Source: Ruminococcaceae bacterium UBA1404
GTDB lineage: Bacteria; Bacillota; Clostridia; Oscillospirales; Ruminococcaceae
Length of the DNA stretch: 34,718 bases
Direction of reading: 5' to 3'
Assembly (NCBI GenBank): GCA_002305075.1
Contig: DBQC01000015.1
Coordinates: forward strand, 1 to 34,718
Made by a program: the position numbers and the translations under genes. Positions 23,566 to 30,847 of this stretch are shown here, piece after piece (position 1 is the first letter of the stretch; every line of letters begins with the position of its first letter). The notes under the pieces were generated by a model, which was not told where the DNA came from, did no database searches, and saw only the letters and a program-made list of their open reading frames with translations.

Positions 23566-24177
23566 CTAAAAAAGCAGATACCCCAGTGCCAGCAGCAGGA
23601 TGTTGTCGTATTCGTCCTGCGTGAACACCAGCAGCATAATCAGAATAATCAGCAGGCGCTCGTTGTCCAGCCCGAGCGAGTTTAGTGCCTGCTTGACCGG
23701 GTCGGACAGGCCGTTGATAAAGCCGCTTAAGTTTTGCCCGATGCCCGCAATGCCCTGGCCGCTAAACAGCCCCGAAAGCCCGCCGAGGCTGCCCAAAAGC
23801 CCGCCTGTGGTGGCGGCTGCCCCTTCGGGCTGACCCGCATGGCGAGGCCCACGGTAGGCCGGTCCGCCCCGGTACAGCTGCTGTGCTGCCTCGGGCGGGT
23901 GGGGCGGTTGGGCGGCGGTCGGTGTGGTCTCGGGCGGCGCAGCTGAGGGCTGCACCACCTCGGCAGCCGGCGGTGCTGCGGTGCCCCGGCCGATGGGATT
24001 GCCCGTCAGGGTGGGCCGGGGGATAAGACCCTCGCCGGCGGCGGCCCGTCTGGCCTGCTCAAAGTCCCGGGCACGACTCTGCATCTCCCGCACCCGGCGT
24101 ATGGCGTCCCGCTGCATACGCAGCAGCTCGGCCTCCGTATAACCCGTGCTGCCCGAAAAACCCTGCTGTGCACTCAT
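23566..24177 (-). CDS. Hypothetical protein with C-terminal hydrophobic hairpin (third of cluster)
   Basis: Not recognised. The 203-residue product has an N-terminal helical segment (TEAELLRMQRDAIRRVREMQ), a long Ala/Pro/Gly-rich middle (about 60-125), a Gly/Ser/Leu stretch (GGLLGSLGGLSGLFSGQG) and a C-terminal LDNERLLIILIMLLVF, then TQDEYDNILLLALGYLLF. The last 35 residues are two hydrophobic segments split by an acidic turn, so the protein may be membrane-attached by its tail. There is no signal peptide. Its ATG overlaps the previous stop as ATGA with GGAGGTG upstream, so the genes are coupled. Confidence 0.65.
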   Translation of the reverse strand: MSAQQGFSGSTGYTEAELLRMQRDAIRRVREMQSRARDFEQARRAAAGEGLIPRPTLTGNPIGRGTAAPPAAEVVQPSAAPPETTPTAAQPPHPPEAAQQLYRGGPAYRGPRHAGQPEGAAATTGGLLGSLGGLSGLFSGQGIAGIGQNLSGFINGLSDPVKQALNSLGLDNERLLIILIMLLVFTQDEYDNILLLALGYLLF

Positions 24178-24938
24178 GTGCGGTCACCTCCGGTCAGCCA
24201 GCTCATATCGCCAAACAGGCCGGTCTCCTTGACCAGCGGCAGTAGCTTGATGAGCTGGAGAATGCGTACGGCATCGTCGGCCCGCTTTTGGCGTTCGGGC
24301 GAAAGACTGCCCCGCAGAGATTTAAGCAGCATGACATTGCGGTCGTCCGAAAAGCTCCGAAAAGCCTGCTGAAGCCCTATCAGCGCCCGCATATCAAAGC
24401 CGGTGGGGGCCGATTGACCGCCCGACTGACCCTGCCCCAGCATTCCGGCCAGCGCGCCGAGGTTGAGCCCCCCCGAGGCCGACGGCCCCTGCGGGCTGTT
24501 CAGCGAGGACAGAAGCTGCCCCAAAGCACCCATATCAAGACCGCTCTGGGGGGGCGATGGGGCGGGCGGTGCCGACCCCGATAGAGAGGAGAGCAAGGCC
24601 GCAATGTCGATGCCTGACGAGGGCGGCGGCGCAGCGGGGGCTGGAGGGGTCGAGCCTGCGCTCCCCAAGGCCGACAGCAGCGCCGAGAGGTCGGGCTGCG
24701 TCTGGGGCTGAGGCTGAGGCGGCGCAGCCGGAGCCGACGATGCACCCAAAGAGGCCAGCAGGGCTGCAATGTCCGCCTGAAGGCCGCCGGTGCTCCCGCT
24801 GCTTTGCGGTGCAGCCGGGCTTTTTGCCGGGGCTGCCGGAGGCGTGCCGCCGCCAAGCGCCGAAGCCAGGGCGCTCATCTGCGCCTGACCCTCGGCACTG
24901 GAAAGGAACTGGCTGAGCATGGCGGACAGGTCATCCAT
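24174..24938 (-). CDS. Hypothetical protein with six amphipathic LL repeats on Pro-rich linkers
   Basis: Not recognised as a named family. The 254-residue product opens MDDLSAMLSQFLSSAEGQAQ, then shows six similar short helices at about 53, 82, 109, 133, 157 and 180 (for example GIDIAALLSSL, GLDMGALGQLL, GFDMRALIGL), separated by Ala/Pro/Ser/Gln linkers. The C-terminus (about 195-245), with NVMLLKSLRGSLSPERQKRA and DDAVRILQLIKLLPL, resembles a conserved helical tail I recall from short clostridial hypothetical proteins. The repeats are probably an internal expansion. It starts 4 bases after the upstream gene and overlaps the downstream one. Confidence 0.68.
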   Translation of the reverse strand: MDDLSAMLSQFLSSAEGQAQMSALASALGGGTPPAAPAKSPAAPQSSGSTGGLQADIAALLASLGASSAPAAPPQPQPQTQPDLSALLSALGSAGSTPPAPAAPPPSSGIDIAALLSSLSGSAPPAPSPPQSGLDMGALGQLLSSLNSPQGPSASGGLNLGALAGMLGQGQSGGQSAPTGFDMRALIGLQQAFRSFSDDRNVMLLKSLRGSLSPERQKRADDAVRILQLIKLLPLVKETGLFGDMSWLTGGDRT

Positions 24939-24942
24939 GGGC

Positions 24943-25194
24943 TTAGATTCCCTTCATGAATTTTTTAAGCAGCTCGGCCACTTGCGGGTTTTGCAAAAGC
25001 TGCGATACGGCTGCGGGATTTTTAAGCAGCGCTCCAATCTGGCCCGACTGCTCGGGGCTCAGCCGACTTAGCAAAGCGTCCAGCTGCCCGGACTCCAGCT
25101 GGTTCTTTAGCGCCTCAGGGGACATACCCAGTTGCCCGCCGGCGGCTTTAAGCAGACGCTCGCGCTGCTCGGGGGTCAGGCTGTTGAGGTTCAT
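24943..25194 (-). CDS. Small helical hypothetical protein (first of cluster)
   Basis: Not recognised. It has 83 residues, all predicted helical: LTPEQRERLLKAAGGQLGMS, then SPEALKNQLESGQLDALLSR, SPEQSGQIGALLKNP, and a C-terminal SQLLQNPQVAELLKKFM. The repeated Asn-Pro helix caps are reminiscent of STI1/DP-type helical modules, though the match is short. ATG 25194 is used (a TTG precedes it); the ribosome site is weak (GGTGGTGG). The 25195-25346 gap upstream shows no gene and no clear promoter. Confidence 0.65.
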   Translation of the reverse strand: MNLNSLTPEQRERLLKAAGGQLGMSPEALKNQLESGQLDALLSRLSPEQSGQIGALLKNPAAVSQLLQNPQVAELLKKFMKGI

Positions 25195-25346
25195 CAAACC
25201 ACCACCAATCCATTTTTATGAGCCGCCCGGCCGGGATAGACCCGGCGCACTCGACCCATCTTATGCAGCACAGGCGCATTTTGAGCACAAAAGCCCTAAG
25301 ACGCCCGGGTTTTGCCACCAAATCGGGCCAAAGACCCGCACAAGAT

Positions 25347-25379
25347 AAAAACCCCGCCCTCTGTCGAGAGCGGGGTTTT
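25347..25379 (-). terminator. Terminator of the flippase/export-protein operon
   Basis: On the - strand AAAACCCCGC pairs with GCGGGGTTTT, followed by a T run, 15 bases after the stop of the small export-protein gene. Confidence 0.88.
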
Positions 25380-25393
25380 GCTTATCATAGAAG

Positions 25394-25870
25394 CTACATC
25401 ACCAGCGCACCGAACAGACCGGCCACGCCGTAGCTTAGCAGGCCGATTACAATGCCGCCGGCCACTACCCCCAGCGCAATGGCCGGAAAGCTGCTGCGCA
25501 GGCGCAGGCCCATCAGCGTGGCCACAAGACTGCCGCCCCAAGCGCCGGTGCCCGGTAGCGGTACGGCCACAAAGACAAACAGCCCCCAAAACAGATAGTG
25601 CGGATTGATCTTGCCAATTTTGTTGTAGCCGATGTCGATAATGCGCTCAAAAATAAAGCCCACCTTGGGCCAGGTGGCGCACCAGCGCAGCACCCGTCCG
25701 GCAAAGGGAATTAAAATGGGCACCGGCAGCAAATTGCCGATGACGCAAACCACAAAGACCGTCCAAAAATCCAGTCCCATGGCCACGCCTATGGGGATGC
25801 CTCCCCGCAGCTCCACCACGGGCAGCATGGACACAAATAGTAGGGTTAACAGCTGCTCCAGCGCAAACAC
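25394..25870 (-). CDS. Small multi-drug export family protein (COG2426)
   Basis: A 155-158 residue membrane protein with about five hydrophobic segments. The family signature SMLPVVELRGGIPIGVAMGLDF is near the N-terminus, and VAVPLPGTGAWGGSLVATLM near residue 105; the name small multi-drug export protein reflects the Pfam family, and transport activity is unproven here. The frame opens with GTG at 25870, but AAGGAG touches that codon; CTG at 25861 has 8-base spacing and would give (M)EQLLTLLF, closer to family N-termini. It starts 8-17 bases after the flippase stop and shares its operon. Confidence 0.88.
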   Translation of the reverse strand: MFALEQLLTLLFVSMLPVVELRGGIPIGVAMGLDFWTVFVVCVIGNLLPVPILIPFAGRVLRWCATWPKVGFIFERIIDIGYNKIGKINPHYLFWGLFVFVAVPLPGTGAWGGSLVATLMGLRLRSSFPAIALGVVAGGIVIGLLSYGVAGLFGALVM

Positions 25871-25878
25871 TCCTTATA

Positions 25879-27309
25879 TTAATCTGCCGGCTGACGGGTC
25901 AGCAGCGCCCTCGCCCGGCTTAGGATGGACCGAATCAGCGGCAAAAGATGCCGCAAATTCGCAAGCAGCATCAGCAGCACAAGCGCCAGCTGCGCTGTGT
26001 AGCCCACAACATCGCTGCGGTAGACAAAATAGCCCTGAGCGCCCAGCAGCAGCAGCGACGCCGCCACCGCCCCATAGCTGATTTTGAGCTGCACAAACCG
26101 CCGCACATCCACCAGCCGCACCAAAAACACCAGCAGATAGCTGACAAAGGTGGCAAAGGCCGCCCCCTGGGGGCCGTGGGTGGGAATCAGCCAGATATTA
26201 AGCACAATGTTGACCGCCGCACCGATAAAAATGGTCACCGGCACCATGAGGTTCTTTTTGGCGGCGGCGTAAAAAGCCCCGAAGAAGGTGACAAAGGTGG
26301 AGAAGACCTCGCTCAAAATCAAAAAGGGTACATAGGTATAGGCCGAGGCGTAGGCGGCGTTGGTGAGCGATAAAAGAAACATCACCGGCCGGGTGATGAG
26401 CATCAGGCCGGCGCCGGCCAGAAAAATCAGCGAAAAATAGGTTTGGGTCACCCGGGAGTAAAAGCGGCCATGCTCCTCGGGCTGGTCGTATTCGCTGACG
26501 GCCGACAAGAGCCAGGCCTGATAGAAGATGGCCGAAGCCAGCGTGAGCAGCGCCGGAATCTTACTGGCCAAGGCATAAAGCCCAGTGAGCTCCCGGCCCA
26601 GATAAAGCTCGATGAGATACCGGTCGGACACATTGGTAATCCACCAAAACAGCGTGGTGGGAATAAGGGGCACACAGTAGCGGTACATACTGCGAAAAAC
26701 ATCCCGGCGCAGCATCCGGGGAGCCATAAAGCGGTGCAGCCGGGCCGTGACAAAATAAAAGGCCACCGAAAGCATATTGGCCGCCACCGTACCGGCCACC
26801 AGACCGGTAAAGCCCATTTTGAACACCGCCAAAAACAAAATATTAAAAAACACGGTGGTGATGGTGGCAATCACGCCGTCTACGGCGTAAAGCCGCACAT
26901 AGCCCGAGCCCCGGCAAAAGGCCGCACAGAGGCTGCGCAGGTTATTCGACAGCACAAAAGCAAAAATAAGCGGCAGATGCGGGGACAAAATAGGCATGAG
27001 CCCCACCAGCGGCAAACAGGCCATAAGAATGGCAGCGCCGCCTAAGGTGGTGGCCAGTCCGGCGGTGAATACGGCCTTGCGGCTTACGGTTTTGTCCATC
27101 ACAAAGCGGATGACCGCCTCGTTGACCGCCAGCATGGCAATGGGCGAGATTAAATTGGCCGCCTGGGTAATCAGGTCGGCTTCGCCATAGTCGCCGGGCG
27201 GCAGCAGCCAGGTATAAAGAAAGGTGAGAAAAAACACCAAAAGTTTGGAAGAAAAGCTGCCAATGGCAAAAATCAGCGTGTTGCCGGCCAGCTTTTTATA
27301 CTTGTCCAT
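25879..27309 (-). CDS. Polysaccharide flippase / oligosaccharide exporter (MOP superfamily, Wzx-like)
   Basis: A 476-residue polytopic membrane protein with 12-14 hydrophobic segments. The N-terminus LAGNTLIFAIGSFSSKLLVF and WLLPPGDYGEADLITQAANL is typical of the polysaccharide_synt family; YCVPLIPTTLFWWITNVSDR near residue 215 is the second-half signature. It would flip lipid-linked glycans or a related lipid across the membrane. ATG 27309 has GGAGGAG 3-7 bases upstream; the frame runs on to 27705, but that part is antisense to rpmH and not coding. The UDP-sugar trio 7 kb away could supply a sugar for such a glycan, but no link is shown. Confidence 0.92.
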   Translation of the reverse strand: MDKYKKLAGNTLIFAIGSFSSKLLVFFLTFLYTWLLPPGDYGEADLITQAANLISPIAMLAVNEAVIRFVMDKTVSRKAVFTAGLATTLGGAAILMACLPLVGLMPILSPHLPLIFAFVLSNNLRSLCAAFCRGSGYVRLYAVDGVIATITTVFFNILFLAVFKMGFTGLVAGTVAANMLSVAFYFVTARLHRFMAPRMLRRDVFRSMYRYCVPLIPTTLFWWITNVSDRYLIELYLGRELTGLYALASKIPALLTLASAIFYQAWLLSAVSEYDQPEEHGRFYSRVTQTYFSLIFLAGAGLMLITRPVMFLLSLTNAAYASAYTYVPFLILSEVFSTFVTFFGAFYAAAKKNLMVPVTIFIGAAVNIVLNIWLIPTHGPQGAAFATFVSYLLVFLVRLVDVRRFVQLKISYGAVAASLLLLGAQGYFVYRSDVVGYTAQLALVLLMLLANLRHLLPLIRSILSRARALLTRQPAD

Positions 27310-27482
27310 GGGCTCCTCCATCCTTGGCGCAGGTGTTGGCTCGGGTGCCCTTGGGTAGAGTATGCCCCCAAATGGTCCCGGTTTTGTCCCCTGTGCACCC
27401 ATCCATTGTAAAGCACCCGACCGCCCCACGCAAGCCCCAACGGACCCCGGGCCGCCAAAGGGCGCTGCATCGCCGAATTTTC

Positions 27483-27512
27483 TTGACATATCCAAGAGCG
27501 GTAGGCTATAAT
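27483..27512 (+). promoter_or_regulatory. Promoter of rpmH
   Basis: TTGACA (27483-27488), 18-base spacer, TATAAT (27507-27512): a full-consensus promoter. Start near 27519, 34 bases before the TTG. Confidence 0.88.
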
Positions 27513-27552
27513 AGGTTTCTGTCAAGGATAGTCCTGAAAGGGGGTTTAGGCA

Positions 27553-27687
27553 TTGCTTAGAACCTATCAGCCCAAAAAACGCCAGCGCAAGCGCGAGCAT
27601 GGATTTATGAAGCGCATGAAAACACGCAGCGGCCGCAAGGTGCTGGCTCGCCGCCGCGCCAAAGGCAGAGCCCGCCTCACCCATTAG
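27553..27687 (+). CDS. rpmH: 50S ribosomal protein L34, TTG start
   Basis: L34 is a small basic protein of the large ribosomal subunit. The 44-residue product reads (M)LRTYQPKKRQRKREHGF, then MKRMKTRSGRKVLARRRAKG and RARLTH, matching L34 end to end. No ATG is available at the family start position; TTG 27553 has GAAAGGGGG 8 bases upstream and gives the normal length. A strong promoter precedes it and a terminator-like hairpin follows before rnpA. Confidence 0.96.
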   Translation: MLRTYQPKKRQRKREHGFMKRMKTRSGRKVLARRRAKGRARLTH

Positions 27688-27815
27688 TCGGGTTTTATGG
27701 GCCATACGCAGTTGTTAGCAGGTAGCATAGGTAGCAGTAGACGCTTTAGGGCGGGATATAGCCCCGCCGCCGCCGCTCTACTTTAACTTAGGACTAACGA
27801 CTAATAACTTAGGGC

Positions 27816-27848
27816 GGCCACCGCATCTTGCGCGTGGCCTTTCTTTTT
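27816..27848 (+). terminator. Attenuating terminator between rpmH and rnpA
   Basis: GGCCAC-CGC pairs with GCG-GTGGCC (one bulged base) and is followed by TTTCTTTTT. It probably sets L34 expression above that of RNase P protein. The rest of 27688-27880 shows no gene. Confidence 0.75.
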
Positions 27849-27880
27849 AGTATGGGGCCCAAAGTCACGGGGGAGTTTTC

Positions 27881-28213
27881 ATGCGTGCCATCAGCCTAAA
27901 CAAAAATTATCAGTTTCAGCGGCTCTACCGCAAAAAGGCGGTGGGGGTTTCTCCGGTGCTGGTGACCTATGCGGCCAAAAACAGGCTGGGCATTCATCGG
28001 GTGGGCATTACCACCACCAAAAAAATCGGCAAGGCTCACCAGCGCAACCGAGCCCGGCGCATCATCCGGGAGGCCTGGCGCCTTACCGAGCACCGGGTGC
28101 AGCCGGGGTACGATTTTGTTTTTGTGGCCCGGGGGCGCACCACCCTCTGCTCCATGCAGGAGGTGCACCGCGCCATGCAAAAGCATCTGGCCCCCTATTT
28201 TATAAAGCCATGA
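27881..28213 (+). CDS. rnpA: Ribonuclease P protein component
   Basis: RnpA is the protein cofactor that helps RNase P RNA cleave 5' leaders from pre-tRNAs. The 110-residue product has the family signature KIGKAHQRNRARRIIREAWR (the RNR box) in the middle and the N-terminal LNKNYQFQRLYRKKAVGVSP. ATG 27881 has GGGGGAG 5 bases upstream. It overlaps yidD as ATGA. Confidence 0.96.
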   Translation: MRAISLNKNYQFQRLYRKKAVGVSPVLVTYAAKNRLGIHRVGITTTKKIGKAHQRNRARRIIREAWRLTEHRVQPGYDFVFVARGRTTLCSMQEVHRAMQKHLAPYFIKP

Positions 28214-28446
28214 AAACCCTTCTTAAAGCACTGATACGATTTTACCAAAAAACCATTTCGGCCTATCGCCCCCCCAGCTGCAAGTATATCCCCACCTGCT
28301 CGGCCTATGCCCTAGAGGCCATCGAGCGCTATGGGGCCCTGCGGGGCGGCCTGCTGGCCGGATGGCGTATTTTGCGTTGCAATCCCTTTGCCAAGGCCGG
28401 CTACGACCCGGTGCCCCAAATCTTTACGCTTCGACGCCCCCGCTAG
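28210..28446 (+). CDS. yidD: Membrane protein insertion efficiency factor YidD
   Basis: YidD is a small membrane-associated protein that aids insertion by YidC. The 78-residue product carries the whole signature: LIRFYQKTISAYRPPSCKY, IPTCSAYALEAIERYGALRG and WRILRCNPFAKAGYDPVP, with the conserved Cys triad. It overlaps rnpA by 4 bases and is followed by yidC after 51 bases, the usual order. Confidence 0.96.
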   Translation: MKTLLKALIRFYQKTISAYRPPSCKYIPTCSAYALEAIERYGALRGGLLAGWRILRCNPFAKAGYDPVPQIFTLRRPR

Positions 28447-28497
28447 GGCGGCTTATAGCCCGCGTCTTACCTTTCCTTAAACGGAGGATGTGTTTAC

Positions 28498-29625
28498 ATG
28501 ATAAGCTTCTTTAACTTTATTGCCGTGCCACTGGGGTGGCTCATGTCGGTTCTCTATGATATGATTGGCAACTACGGCCTTACGCTGATTGTTTTTACCG
28601 TGCTGATTAAGCTGGCCATGCTGCCTATGGCCATCAGCCAGCAAAAGAACATGGTTAAAACAGCCCAAATCAGCAAAAAGAGCCAGGAACTCCAAAAAAA
28701 GTACGGCAAAAACCGCCAGAAGCTCAACGAGGAAATGAGCAAGCTCTATGAGCGGGAGAACTATAATCCCATGTCCTCCTGCCTGCCCTTGCTGCTGCAA
28801 TTCCCCATCTTGTTCGGCCTGATTGGCGTGGTCTACGGCCCGCTTACCCACATCCTCCACTTTGACGGAGAGACCGCCGCCTCGGCTGCGGCGCTGGCCG
28901 GCAGTATTCTGGACCAGGCCGGCATTTCCTACCGGGACTACACCGGCGAAATTAACGCCCTTAAGGCCATCTCCATCGACTCCCAGGCCTTTGTGGCCCA
29001 GTTTGGCCAGTCGGTGGCCGATGCCATTGCCGAATTTGACTTTAGCTTTTTAGGTATGTTCCTGGGCGATACCCCCAACTTTAAACAGCCTGGCATTCTC
29101 TGGAGCATTCCGGTGCTGTCGGCGCTGTCCTCGGCGCTGGCCAGCTGGCAGTCTGCCAAGCAGAGCAAGGCCACCGCTGCCAATTCGGCCGCCGCCAACT
29201 CGGCCAACTCCACGCTGCTTATGATGCCGGTGATGAGCGCCTATATGTCCTTTGTGGTGCCCGCAGGCGTGGGGCTCTACTGGCTGATTAACAACTTTAT
29301 CACCGTGATACAAACATTTGTTTTGGGCATTGTGCTCAACCCCGCCGAGATGATTCGAAAGAACGAGGAGCAGGCCGCCGCCGAGCGGGAGGCCGCCCGC
29401 CAGGCCCGTATCGAGGCCAAGAAGGCCAGAGGACAGGCCATTACCGAGGCCGACCTCACAGGCGACTTTGACGAGGACGACGAAGATGAGCCCGCCAAGG
29501 AGGACCGCTTTGCCGGCATGAGCCAGAAGGAGATTAACCGCATCAAGCTGGCCGAGGCCAGAAAGCGGGATGCCGAGCGCTATGGCGAGGAGTATATTGA
29601 GGTCACCGACGAGGACCTAAAGTAA
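28498..29625 (+). CDS. yidC: Membrane protein insertase YidC/Oxa1/SpoIIIJ
   Basis: YidC inserts and folds membrane proteins. The 375-residue product has the Firmicute short form: first membrane segment followed by GNYGLTLIVFTVLIKLAMLP, the cytoplasmic hairpin with KSQELQKKYGKNRQKLNEE and MSKLYERENYNPMSSCLPLL, and later segments ending VPAGVGLYWLINNFITVIQT. An insertion of about 75 residues lies after FPILFGLIGVVYGPLTHILH, in the external loop. A long charged tail (about 285-375) ends it. No lipoprotein Cys is seen at the N-terminus. GGAGG lies 9 bases before ATG 28498. Confidence 0.95.
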   Translation: MISFFNFIAVPLGWLMSVLYDMIGNYGLTLIVFTVLIKLAMLPMAISQQKNMVKTAQISKKSQELQKKYGKNRQKLNEEMSKLYERENYNPMSSCLPLLLQFPILFGLIGVVYGPLTHILHFDGETAASAAALAGSILDQAGISYRDYTGEINALKAISIDSQAFVAQFGQSVADAIAEFDFSFLGMFLGDTPNFKQPGILWSIPVLSALSSALASWQSAKQSKATAANSAAANSANSTLLMMPVMSAYMSFVVPAGVGLYWLINNFITVIQTFVLGIVLNPAEMIRKNEEQAAAEREAARQARIEAKKARGQAITEADLTGDFDEDDEDEPAKEDRFAGMSQKEINRIKLAEARKRDAERYGEEYIEVTDEDLK

Positions 29626-29686
29626 GCGACAATATGGGCGATGTGGGGCCGCAGGTTGCCCCCGCCGCCTTTAAGGAGGCATATCC

Positions 29687-30784
29687 GTGATTAAGGAAGC
29701 CATTGGAATTGGCCGCGGCGTAGAGGAGGCCAGAGAGCGCGCCCTCGAGCAGCTGGGACCACAGGAGGCCGATGTGCAGTTTGAGGTGCTCGAGCTGCCC
29801 AAAAAAAGCTTTTTTGGCCTAAAGCAGACCCCGGCCCGGGTGCGGGCCTATGTGGTGCTACCCGATCCCCCGCCCGCCCCTAAGGCCGAGCGCCCCGCCC
29901 AAACCAAACAACCCACCCCCAAAACCGAATCGGCCCCCAAGATCGAATCTAAGCCCACCCCCAAGACCGAGCCCAAACAGGCCCCCAAGGCCGAATCTAA
30001 ACCCACACCCAAGGCCGAGAGCCAGCCCGAGGGCACATCCCGCCGCCGGCCGGCCAAAAAGCCCCGCCAGCAACCGGATGCCCCCGCCAAAGAAGTCGAT
30101 CCCATAAAGGTGGAAAAGGCCCAGGAGTATCTCACCGAGGTTATTGCAGCCATGGGGCTTAACGGCCTCACCCTGACCCCCGGCATCCAGGACGGTGCCA
30201 TCCACATCCGTGTGGAGGGGGAGGACAGTTCGGCGGTAATCGGCCGCCGCGGAGAGACCCTAAACGCGCTGCAATACTTAACCAGCCTGGCCGCCAATCG
30301 GGGCGAGGGCAACTATGCCCGGGTGGTTATCGACACCGGCGGCTACCGGGAGGCCCGTCAGGACACCCTGTCGGCTTTGGCCCGCCGTCTGGCCGAGCGG
30401 GTGGTGCGCACCGGGCGCAGCCACACCCTCGAGCCCATGAACGCCTACGAGCGCCGGATTATTCACTCGGCCGTCAGCGAGGTTAAGGGTGCCACTTCAG
30501 CCTCGGTGGGCGAGGAGCCCAACCGCCGAGTGGTCATCAGCTCCAAGCGCCACACAGGCCAATCATCCGAGCGCACCGGCGGACAGCGCCGCACCTCCAA
30601 GTCCGACCGGCCCAAGTCCGACCGGCCCAAGTCCGACAAGCCCGAGCGTGGCGAGCGCCGAGGTGGACGCGACCGCCGTGGCGGCCGCCGGGAAAAGCCG
30701 GCACCCTATGTGGAGTCCTCCACCCGGGAGGTGCCCCCGCAGGAGGCGGCCGACAAGCCGCTTTATGGCAAGATAGAGCTATAA
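29687..30784 (+). CDS. jag: RNA-binding protein Jag/KhpB with Pro-Lys linker, GTG start
   Basis: Jag (KhpB, SpoIIIJ-associated) is a cytoplasmic RNA-binding protein tied to cell elongation and division. The 365-residue product has Jag_N (1-55, with KKSFFGLKQTPARVR), a linker of about 80 residues built from imperfect PKxESKPTPKxE units, a KH domain (about 140-215, loop VIGRRGETLNAL) and R3H (about 220-287, with RSHTLEPMNAYERRIIHSAV). The C-tail (about 290-345) is Arg/Gly/Lys-rich with triple KSDRP units. GTG 29687 has AAGGAGG 9 bases upstream. It closes the rpmH operon-like block and is followed by a terminator. Confidence 0.94.
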   Translation: MIKEAIGIGRGVEEARERALEQLGPQEADVQFEVLELPKKSFFGLKQTPARVRAYVVLPDPPPAPKAERPAQTKQPTPKTESAPKIESKPTPKTEPKQAPKAESKPTPKAESQPEGTSRRRPAKKPRQQPDAPAKEVDPIKVEKAQEYLTEVIAAMGLNGLTLTPGIQDGAIHIRVEGEDSSAVIGRRGETLNALQYLTSLAANRGEGNYARVVIDTGGYREARQDTLSALARRLAERVVRTGRSHTLEPMNAYERRIIHSAVSEVKGATSASVGEEPNRRVVISSKRHTGQSSERTGGQRRTSKSDRPKSDRPKSDKPERGERRGGRDRRGGRREKPAPYVESSTREVPPQEAADKPLYGKIEL

Positions 30785-30796
30785 TTTAAGAAACCT

Positions 30797-30829
30797 AAAA
30801 AGCCGACCCCAACTGGGGCCGGCTTTTTA
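30797..30829 (+). terminator. jag terminator (bidirectional)
   Basis: AAAAAGCCGACCCC and GGGGCCGGCTTTTT form a 14-base stem with one mismatch and a 4-base loop, between jag and the convergent rhomboid-like gene. Confidence 0.88.
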
Positions 30830-30847
30830 GCGGGATTTTATAGAATG

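Noticed and set aside
27310..27482. Replication origin next to rpmH
   Set aside because: No DnaA-box cluster, AT-rich unwinding region or dnaA gene is present in the gap; only promoters and coding ends were seen.
27310..27705. N-terminal extension of the flippase
   Set aside because: The frame extends 132 codons upstream of ATG 27309 but lies antisense to rpmH and its promoter and lacks homology; GGAGGAG directly precedes ATG 27309.
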